Origin: an uncultured Pontibacter sp.
GTDB taxonomy: Bacteria; Bacteroidota; Bacteroidia; Cytophagales; Hymenobacteraceae
Direction of reading: 5' to 3'
Assembly: GCF_947492645.1 (NCBI RefSeq)
Contig: NZ_CANLMZ010000006.1
Span: forward strand, 372,001 to 436,000
Length of the DNA: 64,000 bases
The position numbers and the translations under genes were made by a program. How positions within the stretch are numbered: position 1 is the stretch's first letter; every line of letters begins with the position of its first letter. Shown piece by piece: positions 46,253 through 54,719 of this stretch. The notes beneath the pieces are model-generated. The model did no database searches and was not told the origin of the DNA. It saw only the letters and a list, made by a program, of their open reading frames with translations.

Positions 46253-47314
46253 ATGGTGAAATATCTCAAATTACTGCTCTGGCCATTTGCGGTGCTCTAT
46301 GGCGCTATTACCGGCCTGCGCAACATACTATATAATAAGGGCATCTTAAGTAGCACCAGCTTTGGATTCCCAGTTATCGCAGTAGGTAACTTAACGGTTG
46401 GCGGCACAGGTAAAACACCTCATGTAGAATATCTTATCCGGTTGCTGCACAAGTATCGCTTAGCTACCCTCAGCCGTGGTTATAAACGTAAAACAACGGG
46501 TTTTATACTTGCCGATGCCTCCTCTACAGCGGCACAACTAGGCGACGAGCCCTTTCAGTACCACCGTGATCACCCAAACCTTACCGTAGCGGTATCTGAA
46601 AAAAGGGTTGAAGGAGTACAGTCGCTAAAGCAGCTGGTACCGGAAGTGGAGGTGATTATTCTGGATGATGCCATGCAACACCGGCCAATCAAGCCCTCCC
46701 TGATGATCATGCTTACTGATTATGGCAGGCCATTTTTTAAGGACTTTATACTTCCTGCCGGTTTATTGCGCGAGAGCAGGTACGGGGCCGGCAGAGCCGA
46801 TGTGGTGGTGGTGAGCAAATGCCCGCAACAGATGAGCCAATCCCAGATGGAAGCGTATACCAAACGCATTAAAAAGTATACTGCACCTGCTGCGCCTGTC
46901 TTCTTTTCAACTTTTAAGTATGGCATGCCAGTAAGTATAGGAAACAGCAGGGAGGTAGCGGGTAAGGTTGTTTTGTTAACTGGCATCGCCAACCCTAAAC
47001 CATTGCAGGAGTATTTGCAGGAGCAAGGGCTTACCATTAGCAAAGCGTTTACGTTCCCAGATCATCATACTTATACTTTAGAAGATGTGCGTGAAGTAAA
47101 AGATTATTTGACCAAGTATAAAAATCAAAGTATAAGCATTATAACTACAAGCAAGGACGCTGTAAAATTAACGGAACCGGCACTTGTGGAGGAAGTTACA
47201 AAGCTGCCAGTATTTTACCTGCCCATTGAGGTTTCTTTTCTGGGGAAGGGGGATTTATTTGATGCGATGGTGGAGGAACACGTAAAGCAGATGGCAGAGG
47301 CTAACCAAATATAG
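46253..47314 (+). CDS. lpxK: Tetraacyldisaccharide 4'-kinase LpxK
   Basis: A 353-residue inner-membrane-associated kinase. A hydrophobic N-terminal helix (residues ~5-25) comes first, the P-loop is GNLTVGGTGKTPH, and the second strand has TLSRGYKRKT with the conserved Ser-Arg-Gly-Tyr. It phosphorylates the 4' position of the lipid A disaccharide, in the sixth Raetz pathway step, facing the cytoplasm. The length fits. Two AAGTATA heptamers lie within the gene (47114-47120 and 47128-47134). A small dyad of the same heptamer follows the stop. Confidence 0.95.
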   Translation: MVKYLKLLLWPFAVLYGAITGLRNILYNKGILSSTSFGFPVIAVGNLTVGGTGKTPHVEYLIRLLHKYRLATLSRGYKRKTTGFILADASSTAAQLGDEPFQYHRDHPNLTVAVSEKRVEGVQSLKQLVPEVEVIILDDAMQHRPIKPSLMIMLTDYGRPFFKDFILPAGLLRESRYGAGRADVVVVSKCPQQMSQSQMEAYTKRIKKYTAPAAPVFFSTFKYGMPVSIGNSREVAGKVVLLTGIANPKPLQEYLQEQGLTISKAFTFPDHHTYTLEDVREVKDYLTKYKNQSISIITTSKDAVKLTEPALVEEVTKLPVFYLPIEVSFLGKGDLFDAMVEEHVKQMAEANQI

Positions 47315-47323
47315 CCTGGTACT

Positions 47324-47342
47324 TATACTTTAGGAAAGTATA
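47324..47342. repeat. AAGTATA inverted dyad after lpxK
   Basis: TATACTTT (47324-47331) and AAAGTATA (47335-47342) are inverted copies of the abundant heptamer with a three-base loop, ten bases after the lpxK stop. Confidence 0.5.
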
Positions 47343-47390
47343 GCTTACGCGTACGTATACTTGTTGCGCGAAAATTATTAATTTTGAACT

Positions 47391-49286
47391 GTGAAGATAA
47401 AGTTACTATCCGGATTACTCCTCGTTATATGTCTGTTGGTAAGCCACGGTGCAGCTGCCCAGATCATAGATGACTCTACGAAAGTATTGTATAGCCCTAA
47501 AACTACCCTTCAGCTGTTTGAGAAAGATGTACTGGAGGGGCGTTTGCAACGCAGCCCTATAGATACTTCCATCTTAAACATGCAGAACGAGCGTTTCTGG
47601 TTTAACGACACTTCCTACTTTCAGCATTTAGGCAACGTAGGTACTTCGGCCAAGCCTTTGTTCTTTACTATATCCGATAAAATTGGGGTGCGGTTCGGCA
47701 AAAACGTTTTTGACCGCTATGCTTACAACCCGGAAACGATCAACTACTACGATACGCGTTCGCCATACTCTCATTTATACTATGTGCAGGGGCAGCGGGG
47801 CGAGCAGGTATTCGAGGGTATCTACGCCCGTAACATAAACGAACGCTGGAATGCGGGTGTGGCCTATCGCATACTGTCGGCTAACAAGCAGATTGGCACC
47901 TCCACAAAAGAGGGCTTAATTGATAATCAGGCTGTAAAGCTTTTCTCGCACTACACATCCAAGAATAAGAAATACGACTTGTTCTTCAATTACACGCTCA
48001 TGAAGGTGGAGCAGATCGAATCCGGAGGTATCAGGCCCGAAACTGAAGACACTCCTTACGAAGAATTGTTTGACTACGAAACCGAAAGTATTTTTCTGCA
48101 GCAGGCAGCCACCGAAGAGTCGCGAAGTGGGCTACACTTAACAAACATATTTAAACTGGCCGGCGAAAACCTGAAGCTGTACAGTACAACCAACTGGAGG
48201 CGCCAGGCAAATGAGTACAGCGACGGCAGTTACCCGACGGATGATGCTGGCAGTCCCCTTTTTTACCCCAATTTTTACTATACAAATGTCCGGACGCGGG
48301 ACAGAAACACTTATACTGAACTTCAGAACCAGTTTGGCTTTACAGGCAACAGCAGCATCTCTTTCTACAAAGCCTACCTAAAGCATCGCCGCGCAAATGT
48401 GGAGTATAGTATTTTAGATTTTATGCGCAACGATTCCCTTTCTACTGAGATAGAGAGAGGCGATAAGGCAACGTATAACCAGGTTTTTGTAGGCGGCCAG
48501 TTAAAACTGTTCTACGAAAACAAAGCCGAGTTGCTGGTAGATGGTGAATTTCAGATATCAACGGATTACCGCGTAAGGGCCCAAGGTGCGCTTGCAGGTT
48601 TTTCAGCCTCACAGGAGCGTATACTTCGTTCGCCATCGCTGGTAGAGCAGTTTATGCTAAGCAACCACTTCAGGTGGGACAACGAAGACTTTAACAGCTC
48701 GGTGATAGACAGGTCGGAAGTGGCTTATGCCGGTAAAGTAGGAGACAGGCAACATCTTAAGCTAGGAGTACACTATACAAACATCAAACGCCATATTTTC
48801 TTTAACGAGCAGGCTGTACCGGAGCAGTTAAGCGGCAACCAACGCTTTTGGGGGGCAGAGCTTAAGCACCACATCAATTTTGGACCGGTTCATTTCGAAA
48901 ACTTTGTTGCCTACACCAATACCGAAGAAGCAGATAGAGTCAGAATTCCGGAGTGGGTGCTGGACTCTAAAGTATATTATCAAGGCTTTATATTTAAGAA
49001 AGCTTTATATGGGCAGTTTGGCGTGCAGGCTTACATGCCTACAGGTTATTTTACGGATGCTTATATGCCTGTTACACAGCAATTTTACCTGCAAAACGAT
49101 ATTCAGTTAACGACATACCCGGTGATCGATGTTTTTGTAAACGCTGATATAAAGTCGCTGAATATTTTCCTGAAGATGAGCCATGTAAACGATCAACTTT
49201 GGGAGCCAGGTTACTTCACTACACCGTATTACCCGGGTATGCGCCGCAGCTTTATTTTCGGTATTAAATGGATGTTCTTCGACTAA
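47391..49286 (+). CDS. Putative porin (Bacteroidota family)
   Basis: A 631-residue outer-membrane protein beginning with GTG. A signal peptide covers residues 1-24 (MKIKLLSGLLLVICLLVSHG plus AAAQ). The remainder is strand-rich with periodic aromatic residues and ends in IFGIKWMFFD, a typical last barrel strand with aromatic C-terminus. It fits the 'putative porin' family (Porin_10 in Pfam) of Bacteroidota. Proteins of this group form large barrels; the solute is unknown. It follows lpxK after a 76-bp gap and may be read through from it. Confidence 0.85.
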   Translation: MKIKLLSGLLLVICLLVSHGAAAQIIDDSTKVLYSPKTTLQLFEKDVLEGRLQRSPIDTSILNMQNERFWFNDTSYFQHLGNVGTSAKPLFFTISDKIGVRFGKNVFDRYAYNPETINYYDTRSPYSHLYYVQGQRGEQVFEGIYARNINERWNAGVAYRILSANKQIGTSTKEGLIDNQAVKLFSHYTSKNKKYDLFFNYTLMKVEQIESGGIRPETEDTPYEELFDYETESIFLQQAATEESRSGLHLTNIFKLAGENLKLYSTTNWRRQANEYSDGSYPTDDAGSPLFYPNFYYTNVRTRDRNTYTELQNQFGFTGNSSISFYKAYLKHRRANVEYSILDFMRNDSLSTEIERGDKATYNQVFVGGQLKLFYENKAELLVDGEFQISTDYRVRAQGALAGFSASQERILRSPSLVEQFMLSNHFRWDNEDFNSSVIDRSEVAYAGKVGDRQHLKLGVHYTNIKRHIFFNEQAVPEQLSGNQRFWGAELKHHINFGPVHFENFVAYTNTEEADRVRIPEWVLDSKVYYQGFIFKKALYGQFGVQAYMPTGYFTDAYMPVTQQFYLQNDIQLTTYPVIDVFVNADIKSLNIFLKMSHVNDQLWEPGYFTTPYYPGMRRSFIFGIKWMFFD

Positions 49287-49406
49287 CAGCAAGGAAGTGA
49301 GTGCATGTATAGCATTCTGATTTACAATTTAAATCAATAGGGTACTATGTATAACATCCACTCACACGCTTGTTTGGCATAAAATATTCAAAAATAATTA
49401 TCCCTC

Positions 49407-50015
49407 ATGTCTGAACTACAGCCAAATAAAACCATACTTCGCCTGGAGTTGCCAACCGACCCGCGTTGGGTAAACATTGCAGAGAAGAACATCGAAGAAA
49501 TTTTGGTAGACCATGCCTACTGCGAACAAAAAGCAGCTACTTCAGCCATATCGCTTATTGTAAAGTATCCGGATAAAACCAGGCTTGTAGAAGAGCTAAC
49601 TGATTTGGTGGCAGAGGAGTGGAGCCATTTTGAGCGTGTGCTGCAGCAACTGAAGAAGCGTGGCTATGGCCTTGGCCGCAACCGCCCTGATGAATATGTG
49701 GTAGAGTTAAGCAAGCACATCCGCAAGGGCGACAAACGTGAGCGACAGTTAATGGACCACCTGCTGGTGAACGCCTTAATTGAGGCCCGTAGCTGCGAAC
49801 GTTTTAAACTGCTCTGGAAAAATATTGAGGACGAAGAGCTTCAGAAGTTTTATTATGAGTTAATGGTTTCTGAAGCAGGGCATTATGTAAGCTTTGTTAA
49901 ACTTGCAAAAGAATACATGCCTGCCGATGTTGTAGATGCGCGCTTTAAAGAGTTACTTCAAATAGAATCTGAAATAATACGTAGCCTGGAGCCGCGCCCA
50001 GACAGAATGCACTAA
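49407..50015 (+). CDS. miaE: tRNA-(ms2io6A)-hydroxylase MiaE
   Basis: A 202-residue non-haem di-iron monooxygenase. The four-helix bundle carries the ligands in EQKAATSAIS (Glu), EEWSHFERV (Glu-x-x-His), EARSCERF (Glu) and SEAGHYVSF (Glu-x-x-His). It hydroxylates ms2i6A37 of tRNA to ms2io6A37. The size is normal. MiaB, which makes the methylthio substrate, is encoded 8 kb upstream, so both late steps lie in this window. It is a single gene. Confidence 0.94.
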   Translation: MSELQPNKTILRLELPTDPRWVNIAEKNIEEILVDHAYCEQKAATSAISLIVKYPDKTRLVEELTDLVAEEWSHFERVLQQLKKRGYGLGRNRPDEYVVELSKHIRKGDKRERQLMDHLLVNALIEARSCERFKLLWKNIEDEELQKFYYELMVSEAGHYVSFVKLAKEYMPADVVDARFKELLQIESEIIRSLEPRPDRMH

Positions 50016-50119
50016 ACCATACGCTGATTAGTAAGCCTTTCTTTTGGTTTAAGTACGAATTACTGAAAGCTTATACTTTGCTGAGCTGTTAAACCTATAG
50101 TATAAACGGGCAGTCAAAC

Positions 50120-51385
50120 TCACGTCTTCTGCTTTTTCTTTTTGGCAGCCGGAAACAGAATGTTATTTAATATTAACCTGTAGCCGGGCGAATTAGGGTG
50201 TAGCGCCAGGTCTGTTGGCTCTTCGCCTACAAGGTGCTGATAGTCTTCGGGGTCGTGGCCGCCATAAAATGTCCAGGTGCCTTTGGCGTAGGTGCCATGC
50301 ATGTACCGAATCTCCCCAAGCTCACCGTTTTCACCCATCACTACCACCTCTGGCTTAACCGTGCTTTTCCTGAAGGCTGTTGTCTGCCCCATAAAACCTT
50401 TTATGGTTTTGGCATGGTTCTGTGTGAGCATGGTTGGGATCGGGTCCCATTTGGCGGAGAAGGTAAACAACTGAAAGTAGTCGTTTGCTTCGGTTACAGG
50501 GCGTTCCTGCGGTTGCATGTCTATGTTCGAGTATTCGTACTCTAGTGGGTTTTTAGATATCCTGAAGTCTTTGAAAGCAAAAGTCTTATCATAGTTCAGT
50601 TTACTTTGTGCATTAGGGTCTGCGGCATCACCGTCAAACATGGCTTCCACTATGTCTACTCCTTCAGCGGCAAGTGCAATATCGTAGGTGTCGGTGGCAG
50701 AGCACATGGCAAATAAAAAGCCTCCGCCGGCACAAAAATCCTTTATCTTGTTTACTACCGCCAGTTTTAACTGCGATACTTTAGCAAAGCCAAGCTTAGT
50801 TGCTGATGCCTCCGATTCGTTTTGCTGCTCCTGGTACCAGGGGTAATGGCGGTAGCTGGCATAAAACTTACCGTACTGCCCTGTAAAGTCTTCGTGGTGC
50901 AGGTGCAGCCAATCATACTTTGGCAGACCACCGGTAACTATTTCTTCATCGTAAATTACATCGTATGGTATTTCGGCATAGGTCAGCACCAGCGTTACGG
51001 CATCATCCCAGGGCATTTTGGATTTTGGAGTATAAACAGCCACTTTCGGCACCTTTTCCAATTTCATGATATCCATGTTAGCCTCCGGGTTGCTTATCTC
51101 GGTAAGTATGGCGTTATACTGCGCATCAGAGAGCACCGAGTAACTAATGCCCCGTACCACCAGTTCGTTTTCCAGTTGCTGCCCCTGCTGAAATGCGAAG
51201 CTGCCGCCACGGTAATTCAGTAGCCAATCTACGGGCACGTTTTTGCTAAGTACCCAATACGCCAGGCCGTACGATTTCAGGTGGTCTTTCTGCGACTCAT
51301 CCATAGGCACTAAAATGGTGTTGGCCCCCGCTGAAAAGGCAAGTAAGAGCAGGGTTACAAAAAGTAGCGTGGTACGGAAAAACAT
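50120..51385 (-). CDS. Exported glutamine-amidotransferase-like protein, unknown function
   Basis: A 421-residue protein with a signal peptide (residues 1-21, ending at SAGA). Residues 25-100 (TILVPMDESQKDHLK, VPVDWLLNYRGGSF) form the first domain. The second contains GGGFLFAMCSATDTYD, a Cys in a nucleophile-elbow-like turn as in class I glutamine-amidotransferase folds. Homologues in Bacteroidota are often named 'asparagine synthetase B', but there is no PP-loop or N-terminal Cys, so that name is not supported. Likely periplasmic; substrate unknown. Neighbours give no further clue. Confidence 0.65.
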   Translation of the reverse strand: MFFRTTLLFVTLLLLAFSAGANTILVPMDESQKDHLKSYGLAYWVLSKNVPVDWLLNYRGGSFAFQQGQQLENELVVRGISYSVLSDAQYNAILTEISNPEANMDIMKLEKVPKVAVYTPKSKMPWDDAVTLVLTYAEIPYDVIYDEEIVTGGLPKYDWLHLHHEDFTGQYGKFYASYRHYPWYQEQQNESEASATKLGFAKVSQLKLAVVNKIKDFCAGGGFLFAMCSATDTYDIALAAEGVDIVEAMFDGDAADPNAQSKLNYDKTFAFKDFRISKNPLEYEYSNIDMQPQERPVTEANDYFQLFTFSAKWDPIPTMLTQNHAKTIKGFMGQTTAFRKSTVKPEVVVMGENGELGEIRYMHGTYAKGTWTFYGGHDPEDYQHLVGEEPTDLALHPNSPGYRLILNNILFPAAKKKKQKT

Positions 51386-51523
51386 TCAGTTCGTCTTTAA
51401 AATATTATCAAATGTATAAAATTGATTCTTTTTTCAAAGAAAGCATCTATCTTAGATGTTTAGCAGCTGTTTTTATACTTAACGGGAAAATAGCGTAAAG
51501 CGCACAAAAATCTTTTTAGACGG

Positions 51524-52765
51524 ATGAACCTGATAGAGAATATTCGGGAGGGCCTGCGGGCTATCCATGGTAATTTACTAAGAACTGTACTAACCGGCCT
51601 TATTGTATCGATAGGCATTATGTCGCTAGTGGGCATTTTAACTGCGGTTGATAGCATGAAATACTCGCTTACACAAACCTTTTCGAGCCTGGGCGCCAAC
51701 TCTTTCGACATCCGTAAAAAAGGATCAAACAATCGTGGCAGCCAGCAGGGGCGCACAGGCAAAGTATATCCTAACATTACGTATGTTCAGGCCAGCAAGT
51801 ATAAAGACATGATGTCTGATAAAGCCAACGTTAGTTTATCAGCGTTTATTTCGGGTGCTACCGTCGTGAAAAGCGATACTGAGAAAACAAACCCAAACAT
51901 TAGTGTAGTTGGCGGTGATGAATTTTACCTGCAGTCGCAGAACCTAAACCTGGCAAGTGGCCGTGGCTTTTCAAATTTTGAGCATGAGTTTGGTTCTAAT
52001 GTGGCGATTGTTGGCAATGAGGTGAAGACAACCTTGTTTAAAAATAAAGATGCCATCGGGGAGCACATCACTTTTTTAGGCCGCAGGTTTAAGATTGTAG
52101 GCCTCCTGGAAACCAAAGGAAGCAGCATGGGCGGTGGCAGCGACCGCAGAATAATTATTCCGCTGGAAACAGGCCGGCAGATTCCACGCCAGGGTAGCTC
52201 TGATTTAACTTACGATATTAAAACAGCCATCGCAAACGCTGACGAAGTGGATTATGTGATGGGTGAGGCTACAGGTATTATGCGCAGCGTGCGGCAGGAC
52301 CCTTTGGGGCAGGAAGAGTCTTTTGAAATAAGAAGAAGCGACTCGCTGATGCAAAGCCTGAACGAAATTTCCGGTTACCTGAAGGCCGGCGGTTTTATCA
52401 TTGGCTTTATTACGCTGCTTGGTGCCTCTGTTGGCCTGATGAACATCATGATGGTATCGGTAAATGAGCGCACCCGCGAAATCGGTGTGAGAAAAGCTTT
52501 AGGTGCCACAGCGCATCAAATACGACAGCAGTTTCTTATCGAGGCCATTGTCATTTGTATACTTGGGGGCTTAGTAGGTATATTTTTAGGAATAATGATG
52601 GGTAACGGCATCGCATCGCTTATCGGCGAGGGCGGCTTTATAGTGCCGTGGCTTTGGGTTATTGTTGGCCTTAGCATTTGCGTGGCGGTCGGCGTTATTT
52701 CCGGTTATTATCCTGCTTTCAAAGCCTCAAAGCTAGATCCAATCGAATCTTTGCGTTACGAATAA
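51524..52765 (+). CDS. ABC transporter permease (MacB/FtsX type)
   Basis: A 413-residue permease. A first transmembrane helix (residues ~20-45), then a large periplasmic MacB_PCD domain (residues ~45-280), and three helices in the C-terminal FtsX domain around [32 protein letters not shown] and [29 protein letters not shown] is the cytoplasmic coupling segment that meets the ATPase. Family members export lipids, peptides or drugs, or act as mechanotransmitters. No ATPase gene is adjacent, which is unusual. An AAGTATA dyad (52772-52793) follows the stop. Confidence 0.9.
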   Translation: MNLIENIREGLRAIHGNLLRTVLTGLIVSIGIMSLVGILTAVDSMKYSLTQTFSSLGANSFDIRKKGSNNRGSQQGRTGKVYPNITYVQASKYKDMMSDKANVSLSAFISGATVVKSDTEKTNPNISVVGGDEFYLQSQNLNLASGRGFSNFEHEFGSNVAIVGNEVKTTLFKNKDAIGEHITFLGRRFKIVGLLETKGSSMGGGSDRRIIIPLETGRQIPRQGSSDLTYDIKTAIANADEVDYVMGEATGIMRSVRQDPLGQEESFEIRRSDSLMQSLNEISGYLKAGGFIIGFITLLGASVGLMNIMMVSVNERTREIGVRKALGATAHQIRQQFLIEAIVICILGGLVGIFLGIMMGNGIASLIGEGGFIVPWLWVIVGLSICVAVGVISGYYPAFKASKLDPIESLRYE

Positions 52766-52771
52766 CACGAC

Positions 52772-52793
52772 TTAAGTATAACTTTATACTTAA
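52772..52793. repeat. AAGTATA inverted dyad after the permease gene
   Basis: TTAAGTATAA and TTATACTTAA form a perfect 10-bp inverted repeat around CT, seven bases after the stop. It lacks a GC stem, so it is a poor terminator. It matches the heptamer common in this chromosome. Confidence 0.55.
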
Positions 52794-52892
52794 ACAAAGC
52801 CCGCAAAAACGCTTAACTTACAATAGAGCGTGTTTGTGGACTTTGTGCTTTTTATTCTTGCAGGTATTACCTTAGGTGTACGTTCAGACGTT

Positions 52893-53345
52893 TTAGTTTA
52901 TAGTATACTTCCTGTTTGTCCATGCTTCAGAACTCATCTCAAACTTGATTTCTTTTTTCCCATGCAGCCCCACTTCTTGCCAGCCTTGTAAGCGGTAAAA
53001 TTTTTCGGCGCGCGTCTTAAATCCTGTACTTAACCAGATGGTTTTATTTGTTTGGCTAAAGTACCAGTCCAGCATAATGTTATGCAGCCTTTTGCCAATG
53101 CCTTTTCCTTCGTGCTCAGGCCTCAGAAATAAAGCCCATACATTTTGCGAAACCAGGTCCGCGATAGCAAAGCCTGCAATTTCATTTTCTATCTCACACA
53201 CCCAACCCTTGCCTCTTTTTGTCAGGTATTCTTCGCAATGCTTGTCAGTAACTAAGCTATGGTCTGACAGCACGTTTTCTTTTACAGCATGCCTCACACT
53301 TTGAATTTGCGGTATATCTGTGGCCTGCGCTTCTCTTATAAGCAT
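52893..53345 (-). CDS. GNAT family N-acetyltransferase
   Basis: A 150-residue acetyltransferase of single-domain size. The acetyl-CoA signature is LRPEHEGKGIGKRLHNIML (motif A, Arg/Gln-x-x-Gly-x-Gly/Ala type) after VSQNVWALF. Catalytic residues are not obvious. The substrate is a small molecule or protein amine that cannot be predicted. It precedes the GyrI-like gene's stop by about 45 bases on the same strand and may be co-transcribed. Length and motif leave little doubt about the family. Confidence 0.88.
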   Translation of the reverse strand: MLIREAQATDIPQIQSVRHAVKENVLSDHSLVTDKHCEEYLTKRGKGWVCEIENEIAGFAIADLVSQNVWALFLRPEHEGKGIGKRLHNIMLDWYFSQTNKTIWLSTGFKTRAEKFYRLQGWQEVGLHGKKEIKFEMSSEAWTNRKYTIN

Positions 53346-53391
53346 GGTATCGAAAGTATATAAACTAACATCGATTGCAGTTTTAGCCGTA

Positions 53392-53880
53392 CTACTTGTG
53401 GTTTTTCTTCCTGATCGGTATCCAAAGTTCTTCTTCAGAGGCAGGGTCTTCGTTTTTATACTTAGCGCCCATTATGGCAAAATGAGGCCTGTTGTCTAGT
53501 GTATAATCAGATTCTGGAATCCATGTACCATAAATATACTGGTAAATTGTAGATGCCTCACTTGCTTTTCCTATGTAGGTGAACACGGCATAAAGTCCTT
53601 CAGGTATAGTTAAAGTTTCCATGCTTTGTGGTATCGCATCAGCTACTTGCACAGCTGCCCACTTCTCAAATTCCCTGGCAGGATGAAAGGTGTCGAAAAA
53701 GTCGTGTTCATAAACCTCTACTGAGAAAAGTGCCGCCCCTATGGTATTTCTCATACTTTTTTGCATGGGGATAAAGCGTTGCCACAATTCTTGCGTTTTA
53801 TTTTCGGCAAGAGATGTTTTAATCCTAATACCTACTAAAGTTGTTTCTGAGAAAGTTTTTATTTGTGGTAGCAACTTCAT
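53392..53880 (-). CDS. GyrI-like / AraC effector-binding-type domain protein
   Basis: A 162-residue protein without a DNA-binding domain or signal peptide. The fold is recognised by VGIRIKTSLAENKTQELWQRF, the strand YAVFTYIGKASEASTIYQYIYGTWIPES and the end motif HFAIMGAKY. Stand-alone effector-binding domains of this GyrI/SOUL-related superfamily bind small hydrophobic or cationic ligands, and sometimes hydrolyse them. The paired GNAT gene follows. Function unknown. Confidence 0.8.
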   Translation of the reverse strand: MKLLPQIKTFSETTLVGIRIKTSLAENKTQELWQRFIPMQKSMRNTIGAALFSVEVYEHDFFDTFHPAREFEKWAAVQVADAIPQSMETLTIPEGLYAVFTYIGKASEASTIYQYIYGTWIPESDYTLDNRPHFAIMGAKYKNEDPASEEELWIPIRKKNHK

Positions 53881-53964
53881 TTCAATCCGGGACGGGTAAG
53901 CGTTAACAATAGAATTTATACTTTAAGGCTACTAAGTTATGACCTGATTAAGCTTGGAGGTAAA

Positions 53965-53998
53965 AGAAGAAGGCAAGCTGTTAGGCTTGCCTTCTTCT
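53965..53998. terminator. Terminator between ompH-like and GyrI-like genes
   Basis: AGAAGAAGGCAAGC (53965-53978) pairs with GCTTGCCTTCTTCT (53985-53998), six-base loop. It lies 17 bases after the OmpH stop on the minus strand. Confidence 0.85.
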
Positions 53999-54015
53999 TG
54001 CAGAGTAATTGCGTA

Positions 54016-54642
54016 TTACTTCTTTGTCGGAGTGTTTGTCTTCGTTGTATCAGCTTTCTCCGCTTCGTACTCTTGGTTAAGCCCGGATACAACATCAGTT
54101 GTTATATCTCTGGTAGAGTCGCTGTAAAGGATGGCGCTGTTGCCACGCTGGTAAGTTAATACCATTTTATAACCTTTCTCTTCGCTTAACTTTTTCAGGT
54201 AAGCTTCAACCTGGTCGTAAATCTTTTTCATTTCCTCAGACTCTTCAGACATCAACTCGTTGCCTGAGCTTTGCTGTAAAGCCTGTAATTGCTGCTGTTT
54301 TTGCATCAGGCGTTGTTCTGTAGCTTGTGCCTGCTGCTGCGTCATGCCGCCTGCCTGCTGCTGGAAACGCTGCACCTCTTTCTGGAAAGACTCAGCCTGG
54401 GAGCGAAGGCTTTTTTCCTTTGCCTCTGCTTTGCCTTGCAGCCTGGTTCTCACATCTTTAAAGTATTCGTAGTTGGCTAGTAAAGAGTCAGAATTTACAT
54501 ACACAATATCAGGCACGCCTGCTTCAGATCTTTCTGTTGCGCCAGTTTCTGAGACTACTGTAGCTTTTTCGCCATTCGGGTTACAGGCTGCCAGGGAAGC
54601 AGATGCTACTGCAAGGCCCAAGGTTAGTTTTAATAATTTCAC
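54016..54642 (-). CDS. OmpH/Skp family protein, probable lipoprotein
   Basis: A 208-residue exported protein. The signal peptide ends in a lipobox LAAC (Cys20), so it is probably lipid-anchored; classical Skp is soluble. After VYVNSDSLL comes a Gln-rich coiled coil (residues ~65-150, QQAGGMTQQQAQATEQRL), the tentacle of the Skp fold, and the strand EKGYKMVLTYQRGNSAILYSD returns to the core. It probably holds unfolded outer-membrane proteins in the periplasm. It is a single gene with its own terminator. Confidence 0.88.
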   Translation of the reverse strand: MKLLKLTLGLAVASASLAACNPNGEKATVVSETGATERSEAGVPDIVYVNSDSLLANYEYFKDVRTRLQGKAEAKEKSLRSQAESFQKEVQRFQQQAGGMTQQQAQATEQRLMQKQQQLQALQQSSGNELMSEESEEMKKIYDQVEAYLKKLSEEKGYKMVLTYQRGNSAILYSDSTRDITTDVVSGLNQEYEAEKADTTKTNTPTKK

Positions 54643-54719
54643 AGTAAGTTTAATTGTTTTACTTGGTTGGAAGTTTTCAACTTTAAATATAGCTGATTTT
54701 TAGATTAAGCCTAATTTTT

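Noticed and set aside
50120-51385. Asparagine synthetase B
   Set aside because: There is no N-terminal nucleophilic Cys and no SGGxDS loop, and a signal peptide is present. The real AsnB family member is at 11037-12896.
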